19,860 nucleotides of DNA from XYD1-FULL-44-32 sp964433715 (lineage in GTDB: Bacteria; Patescibacteriota; Minisyncoccia; Phycocordibacterales; XYD1-FULL-46-19), in assembly GCA_964433715.1 (NCBI GenBank), contig CAYSSL010000008.1:1-19860 (forward strand), given 5' to 3'. Shown one piece after another: positions 16,033-19,860 of the stretch. How positions within the stretch are numbered: the first letter of the stretch is position 1; every line of letters starts with the position of its first letter. Under the pieces are notes generated by a model. The model did not search any database and was not told the origin of the DNA. It saw nothing but the letters and a program-made list of their open reading frames with translations. The translations under genes and the position numbers were made by a program.

Positions 16033-16046
16033 TCGTCTTGACTGTC

Positions 16047-16072
16047 TAGCTTGAGCTCCTAGAGCCAAGCTA
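16047..16072 (+). other. 3'-UTR hairpin after surface protein A
   Basis: TAGCTTG pairs with CAAGCTA and GCTC with GAGC, with one bulged A and a CTA loop, giving 11 base pairs. It has no T tract and sits between the stop codon and the true terminator. Such a hairpin could protect the mRNA 3' end, but this is inferred. Confidence 0.55.
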
Positions 16073-16074
16073 AG

Positions 16075-16110
16075 CACCAAAAAACCGCCCGTAAGGGCGG
16101 TTTTTTGGTG
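16075..16110 (+). terminator. Intrinsic terminator of surface protein A gene
   Basis: A perfect 16-bp stem (16075-16090 with 16095-16110) around a GTAA loop. The GC part is CCGCCC/GGGCGG, followed by T6 (16101-16106) and the outer clamp GGTG. An A6 tract on the other arm makes it bidirectional in form. Confidence 0.93.
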
Positions 16111-16174
16111 GGTAAATAATGAATTTGGTAAGATTTTGCTCTATTTACAGTCTACACCTCTATGGCGGACAGAC

Positions 16175-16203
16175 TTGGCCGACCTGTTCGTGATTCTTAA
16201 TAG
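16175..16203 (+). promoter_or_regulatory. Possible promoter of surface protein B gene
   Basis: TTGGCC (16175-16180), a 17-nt spacer and TAATAG (16198-16203), predicting a start near 16210 and a leader of about 27 nt. An alternative -10 is TATAAG (16213-16218), like that of the paralogous gene. The terminator just upstream makes a separate promoter necessary. Confidence 0.4.
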
Positions 16204-16236
16204 AGGCTAAGTTATAAGCATTAATTTACTAAATTT

Positions 16237-18237
16237 ATGATTAAATTATTTACTAAAAGAGAAAACTGGTCGCTGAACGCTGTCCTTTGGGGCAGTTTGA
16301 TAGCGGTCTTTGTTTTCTCGCCTGTTTTTGCCCAAGCTCAAACAGCTTCGCAGTTGCAAATTCAGATCCAGCAGTTGTTGGCACAGGTTCAACAGCTGCA
16401 GGCCAGATTGTCTGGTAACACCTTTGTAAGTTACAGCTATGCTCGCGACTTAACCATAGGTAGTCGGGGTGCTGATGTGGCTGCTCTGCAAGATTTCCTG
16501 ATTGTTCAGAACAAGGGAACAGCTTCGGCACAACTAGCTAGTACTTTTGCTAGTGGTGTGGTTAAGGGTTACTTTGGAGTTCAGACGCGGGCGGCGTTAG
16601 CCGAGTGGCAGCTAGCCATGGGTATCTCGCCGGCCGTTGGTTACTTTGGACCAATTACTCGGACACGTATTGCGGCGATGGTCGTAATATTACCTCCAGT
16701 GGTTGACACTGACGATGATGATGACAACGATGACAATGACGATCTAGAAGGTGGCGCTGGCTCTTTGGCTGACGCTGACTATGTTTCTAAGTTGTCCAAC
16801 GAAGAAGTGGGTGAAGGGGAAGAAGATGCTGAAGTTGCCGGCCTTGAAATAGAGGCTGACGACAATTCTGATATTGAAATTACGGCTGTTAGTCTAAACT
16901 TCTCTCCGGGCACAGCCACTCGTGATTTTGACCGCTACGCTGACGAAGTGTCTATTAGTTTAGACGGTGAAGAATTTGCTCGTCTTGATGCTGATGAGTT
17001 TGCTGACGACGACAACTTTGACAAAACCGTTAGCTTAGATCGAGGGGCGATTATCCGTGGTGGTGAGGTAGGTGATCTAGTAGTGTCTGTTTCTGGGATC
17101 TCTAATCTTGATTCTGATGATGAAGGAGACACTTGGACGCTTGAGTTTGAGTCGGTTCGTTTCCGCGATGGACAAGGTGCGGTTATTACCGAGTCTGCTA
17201 CAGGTGACATTAACGATGGCACTGGTCGCACTTTCTCTTTTGAAGGTTTTGCCAGCGCTTCAGATTTGGAGTTACGAGTATCTGGTGGAAATGACGAAAT
17301 CAACGATGCTCAGACTGTTCAAGTGAGTGATAGTGATGATACAGAAGGGGTAGAAATACTTTCCTTTGAAATTGAGGTTGAAGGTGACTCTGATGTCTCA
17401 GTTGATGACTTGGTGATAAACCTTGATTCAGTTGGGGCCGGAGTAGGAGAAATTATTAACACAGTAGAACTGATAGTAGATGGAGATACTGTTGGTTCAG
17501 AGGCTGTTTCCTCAAGTGTCGCGACTGATCGAGATATCACTTTTGACAATCTTGATTGGACTATTGATGCCGGTGATACAGTGGAAGTGATTGTTTCAGT
17601 AGATGTGAACGAACTAGGTGGAAACTTCACCGAAGGTGATAGTCTGTCAGCCAATGTTAATCCAGACAACTGGAATGTTGAAGATGAACAGGGTGACGAT
17701 ATTAGCACCAATGATAAGGGTGGAACAGCTTCATCGGAGAGTCACACTTTCTTTGGTCAAGGTATTAACATTGAATCGGTAAGCACTAGTCAGAGTGTTC
17801 GCGATACCAATGGTGATACTGCTGGCGGTGAAGAAGCCACATTTACTGTGAGGTTTGAAGTCGCTGCCTTTGACGAGGATATCTACATTCCTCTTGGTGC
17901 TACGACTGCTACTTCCAGTGTGGATACTGATGATGGTGTAGCCTATACCATTGAAAATAGTGACGGCGATGAGATAATGCTTGGTGGTATTGATGGTTCA
18001 ACCAACGCGGTTGTTTCCTCAACGGCCAATACTAGTGGTAGCTACTACATAGTTCGGGATGGAGAAACTGAATCCTTTACCCTGACTGTGACACTAGCCC
18101 CTAATAATGATGGTTATTATCGATTGCAGTTATATGGTGTAAATTACAATGTGGGTGCGGAGGCCGCAGCAGATACAATGCAGCGAGCAATCCCAGCGGT
18201 CGATTTTGAGACCGACTATGCCAATATTAATGTCTAA
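16237..18237 (+). CDS. Exported acidic peptidoglycan-binding surface protein B (paralogue of A)
   Basis: 666 residues, uninterrupted. The N-terminus is basic, with a signal peptide ending FAQA (about residue 34). A glutamine-rich coiled coil (about 36-59, QIQIQQLLAQVQQLQARL) and a PG_binding_1 domain follow (about 68-148, RDLTIGSRGADVAALQDFL to GYFGPITRTRI, with a longer internal loop than in A). Then comes an aspartate-rich linker (about 157-169) and acidic beta modules. The modules run through YVSKLSNEEVGEGEEDAEVA, DNLDWTIDAGDTVEV and DTNGDTAGGEEATFTV to the terminus DFETDYANINV. The modules are mostly identical to those of A, while the N-terminal third is divergent. Codon bias is weaker than in A. 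It has its own terminators on both sides, so A and B are separate transcripts. A structural wall or S-layer-like role is inferred; no enzyme motif is present. Confidence 0.85.
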   Translation: MIKLFTKRENWSLNAVLWGSLIAVFVFSPVFAQAQTASQLQIQIQQLLAQVQQLQARLSGNTFVSYSYARDLTIGSRGADVAALQDFLIVQNKGTASAQLASTFASGVVKGYFGVQTRAALAEWQLAMGISPAVGYFGPITRTRIAAMVVILPPVVDTDDDDDNDDNDDLEGGAGSLADADYVSKLSNEEVGEGEEDAEVAGLEIEADDNSDIEITAVSLNFSPGTATRDFDRYADEVSISLDGEEFARLDADEFADDDNFDKTVSLDRGAIIRGGEVGDLVVSVSGISNLDSDDEGDTWTLEFESVRFRDGQGAVITESATGDINDGTGRTFSFEGFASASDLELRVSGGNDEINDAQTVQVSDSDDTEGVEILSFEIEVEGDSDVSVDDLVINLDSVGAGVGEIINTVELIVDGDTVGSEAVSSSVATDRDITFDNLDWTIDAGDTVEVIVSVDVNELGGNFTEGDSLSANVNPDNWNVEDEQGDDISTNDKGGTASSESHTFFGQGINIESVSTSQSVRDTNGDTAGGEEATFTVRFEVAAFDEDIYIPLGATTATSSVDTDDGVAYTIENSDGDEIMLGGIDGSTNAVVSSTANTSGSYYIVRDGETESFTLTVTLAPNNDGYYRLQLYGVNYNVGAEAAADTMQRAIPAVDFETDYANINV

Positions 18238-18278
18238 TCTACGGGAAGTTTAGTGAGATTGATTAGATAATAATATGA

Positions 18279-18319
18279 CCCAACCAAAAACTGCCCCAAA
18301 GGGGCAGTTTTTGGTTGGG
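18279..18319 (+). terminator. Intrinsic terminator of surface protein B gene
   Basis: A perfect 19-bp stem (18279-18297 with 18301-18319) around an AAA loop: CTGCCCC/GGGGCAG, then T5 (18308-18312) and the outer clamp GGTTGGG. Same architecture as the terminators at 8458 and 16075. Confidence 0.93.
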
Positions 18320-18342
18320 TGGAAATGAATTGGGAAAAAGGC

Positions 18343-18348
18343 TACAAT
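18343..18348 (+). promoter_or_regulatory. -10 element (TACAAT) before the lamin-tail-like gene
   Basis: TACAAT ends 3 nt before the ATG at 18352, so transcription would start just inside that codon, around 18355. If this promoter is used, translation would begin at the next in-frame ATG, 18367. No -35 stands at 17 nt. Confidence 0.4.
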
Positions 18349-18351
18349 TTA

Positions 18352-19401
18352 ATGACTAATAAACATATGGCAATCGGCGAAGATCCTAAAAAAGATTTAC
18401 TGTGGCTAGCTCTGGTATTTATTGGTTTTGGTATTCTTTGGGCGGCCGCTGGTCGACCTAGTGCTGGGGTTGGTAGTAGTAGCCCGTTTGTTTGGTCACC
18501 TATTCGTGTGCCAACCGCCGAAGTAAATAGTAACTCTAAACCGTCTTCGGGCTCGTCTGGTTCGGTGGGTATTGTCGCTTATGATCCCGATAATAAGTAT
18601 TTAGAAATTGATGGTTGGACTTACGAAAAATCTCCTTGGTATCATCAGGTTAGGATTGGTCGCGGTACGGCTTCTAGTGCGACGCGAGCTAACTATGAAT
18701 ACCTTGTTTTGTCAGCTGGCCGCACTCTAGAGCCTATAACTATTAGCGGTTGGGTTTTAGAAAATGGCCGTAGTCGCCGGACTTATGAACTAAATGGTCG
18801 CAAGGTTTATTGGGGAAAAAGTGCCCGCGTTACCATACCATTGGGGGTGGAATTGTTGTTGGAAAAGGGTAAGCCGGCTACTTACCCAATTGTTTTAGAG
18901 AAGGGAGAACGAGCAATTATTACTACTGGATATTCGCCTCGCAATTCTGCGGTGGTTGGCGGTACTAGCTTTCGGGTCAATAAATGTAGCGGTTATTTAG
19001 AAGATGAAAATAATGTTGATTTTACCCCTCGCTTATCAGCTAGTTGTCCTCGTCCGGCCAACGATCTAGAAACGTCATCTTTACCCAAGGACTGTTACAA
19101 CTTTGTTAAACGTCTGAAGAGTTGTCATACCCCTGATACTAAACCTTTTCGTGATAGTGAGGGCGACTTGGTGCGCAATCATCTTGACCGAGTTACTGGC
19201 TTGTCGGCCTATTGTCGCACTTTTGTCTTAGATCGTTATAACTATTCAGCTTGTTTGGGACAAGCTATTAATGATAAGGATTTTTACCGACCAGAGTGGC
19301 GAATATTTTTAAAGCAAGCCTATGAACTGTGGGATAAAGAGCGAGAAGTGATTACACTCTATGACTCTAGCGGTCGCTTGGTTGATCAGATAAAATATTA
19401 A
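18352..19401 (+). CDS. Membrane-anchored lamin-tail-like protein with six cysteines
   Basis: 349 residues from ATG 18352 (or 344 from 18367). A single hydrophobic anchor (about residues 17-33, LLWLALVFIGFGILWAAAG) is followed by a Ser/Gly/Pro-rich linker. The outer domain resembles a lamin-tail (LTD) fold: NYEYLVLSAGRTLEPITISG and WVLENGRSRRTYEL, then GERAIITTG. The closing strand EVITLYDSSGRLVDQIKY appears only at the very end. Between the last two lies an insert of about 130 residues with six cysteines (CSGY, SCPRP, DCYNF, SCHTP, YCRTF, ACLGQ). This is an even number, as expected for disulphides outside the cell. LTD modules are common in secreted bacterial proteins and are thought to mediate binding. 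The function here is unknown. It is 2 nt from the next gene and so probably cotranscribed. Confidence 0.7.
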   Translation: MTNKHMAIGEDPKKDLLWLALVFIGFGILWAAAGRPSAGVGSSSPFVWSPIRVPTAEVNSNSKPSSGSSGSVGIVAYDPDNKYLEIDGWTYEKSPWYHQVRIGRGTASSATRANYEYLVLSAGRTLEPITISGWVLENGRSRRTYELNGRKVYWGKSARVTIPLGVELLLEKGKPATYPIVLEKGERAIITTGYSPRNSAVVGGTSFRVNKCSGYLEDENNVDFTPRLSASCPRPANDLETSSLPKDCYNFVKRLKSCHTPDTKPFRDSEGDLVRNHLDRVTGLSAYCRTFVLDRYNYSACLGQAINDKDFYRPEWRIFLKQAYELWDKEREVITLYDSSGRLVDQIKY

Positions 19402-19403
19402 AT

Positions 19404-19860
19404 ATGCCTAGCTCTCGGGCTAATAAGTTAATACTTTTTATATTTATAGTTACCGCTAGCTGGCCTAGTTATACCTTAGCGGCTATTACCTCGCTCTCAC
19501 TCAATGGCGCCAATGACAATGCAACGATAAACCCAACCATTACCGATAAAATAGATATTCATATTGTTTCTGACGTGCCGGTTAAATTTAATACGATCGC
19601 GATTTGTGCTGTGACCGATGCTGTGTGCAATCGTACGACGGCTATTAAATACTTTATGCAAAGTGACTTTTCCCTAGAAGTCACTAAACCATGGGATGGT
19701 AAGCGGGGAGGTGCTGGTGGAGCGGCTCCCGACGGAGAATACAAAATAAAAGTGACCACAGCACTAGAGGGTTCAACTACTACGGTTTCTGAAGAAATAG
19801 ACGCCCCTCATATTATTGTTGATTCTTCGTATGCGGGAAATATTCCCGCCGAGGAAGAAG
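19404..19860 (+). CDS. Secreted beta-domain protein, 3' end beyond window
   Basis: Frame open from ATG 19404 to the window edge (152 codons, no stop). It opens with a signal peptide, MPSSRANKLILFIFIVTASW, and the probable cleavage site is after SYTLAA. The mature part begins ITSLSLNGANDNATINPTIT and continues with IDIHIVSDVPVKFNTIAICA, then a Gly/Ala-rich turn (WDGKRGGAGGAAPDGEYKIK). The DGEYKIKVTT phrase is typical of FlgD/FN3-like beta modules that follow 'W-D-G' loops. No enzyme motif is seen so far. It follows the lamin-tail-like gene by 2 nt, and both products go to the cell surface. Full domain content cannot be judged from this fragment. Confidence 0.65.
   Translation, partial: MPSSRANKLILFIFIVTASWPSYTLAAITSLSLNGANDNATINPTITDKIDIHIVSDVPVKFNTIAICAVTDAVCNRTTAIKYFMQSDFSLEVTKPWDGKRGGAGGAAPDGEYKIKVTTALEGSTTTVSEEIDAPHIIVDSSYAGNIPAEEE

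Noticed and set aside
3817..18348. A special promoter class with 22-nt spacers (TTGAAT/TACAAT near 3817, TTGAGT/TATAAT before ftsK, TTGGGT/TACAAT near 18315)
   Set aside because: Spacers of 22 nt are outside the sigma70 range. The -35-like hexamers are imperfect and one lies inside a terminator. Chance in AT-rich DNA explains three cases.

Overview
The window reads as a scaffold piece from a Candidatus Patescibacteria (CPR) genome, most likely a Parcubacteria-type organism. The assignment rests on gene content and style, since no rRNA gene is present. Housekeeping genes are compact and sit 2-18 nt apart. Almost no start codon has a Shine-Dalgarno sequence, and several promoters lie directly against the start codon. 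Conserved blocks are interleaved with single-pass Ig-like membrane proteins. The exported proteins, with peptidoglycan-binding, acidic beta-sandwich and lamin-tail-like domains, are of the kind common in these small-genome bacteria. Base composition leans AT.

Layout. Positions 1-7223 (+): the 3' part of recO, a single-pass beta-domain protein, a GlyQS-type glycyl-tRNA synthetase, an AI-2E-family permease, methionyl-tRNA synthetase and a TatD hydrolase. Positions 7229-8454 (+): a strong promoter and the bS6-SSB-bS18 operon. It ends at a bidirectional terminator (8458-8505) shared with a convergent operon. Positions 12669-8515 (-): ftsK, a small anchored Ig-like protein, recA, efp. Positions 12809-13732 (+): a winged-helix regulator whose promoter carries three copies of a 9-bp motif. 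Positions 13733-14293: about 560 nt without a protein gene. It contains a promoter followed by a perfect 12-bp closing inverted repeat that looks like a structured RNA. Positions 14294-19860 (+): an exported-protein locus with two tandem paralogous acidic wall proteins, each with its own terminator, then a membrane-anchored lamin-tail-like protein and a further secreted protein cut by the window edge.

How it fits together. The left two thirds is informational machinery: recombination (RecO, RecA, SSB), chromosome translocation (FtsK), translation (GlyRS, MetRS, bS6, bS18, EF-P). The right third is devoted to the cell surface. The first surface gene has markedly selected codon use and a stabilised 3' end, as expected for an abundant envelope or S-layer-like protein.

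Caution. A run of exactly 100 Ns (15231-15330) lies inside the first surface gene. Comparison with its paralogue indicates that the real missing segment is about 326 nt. The two apparent ORFs around it are therefore one gene.
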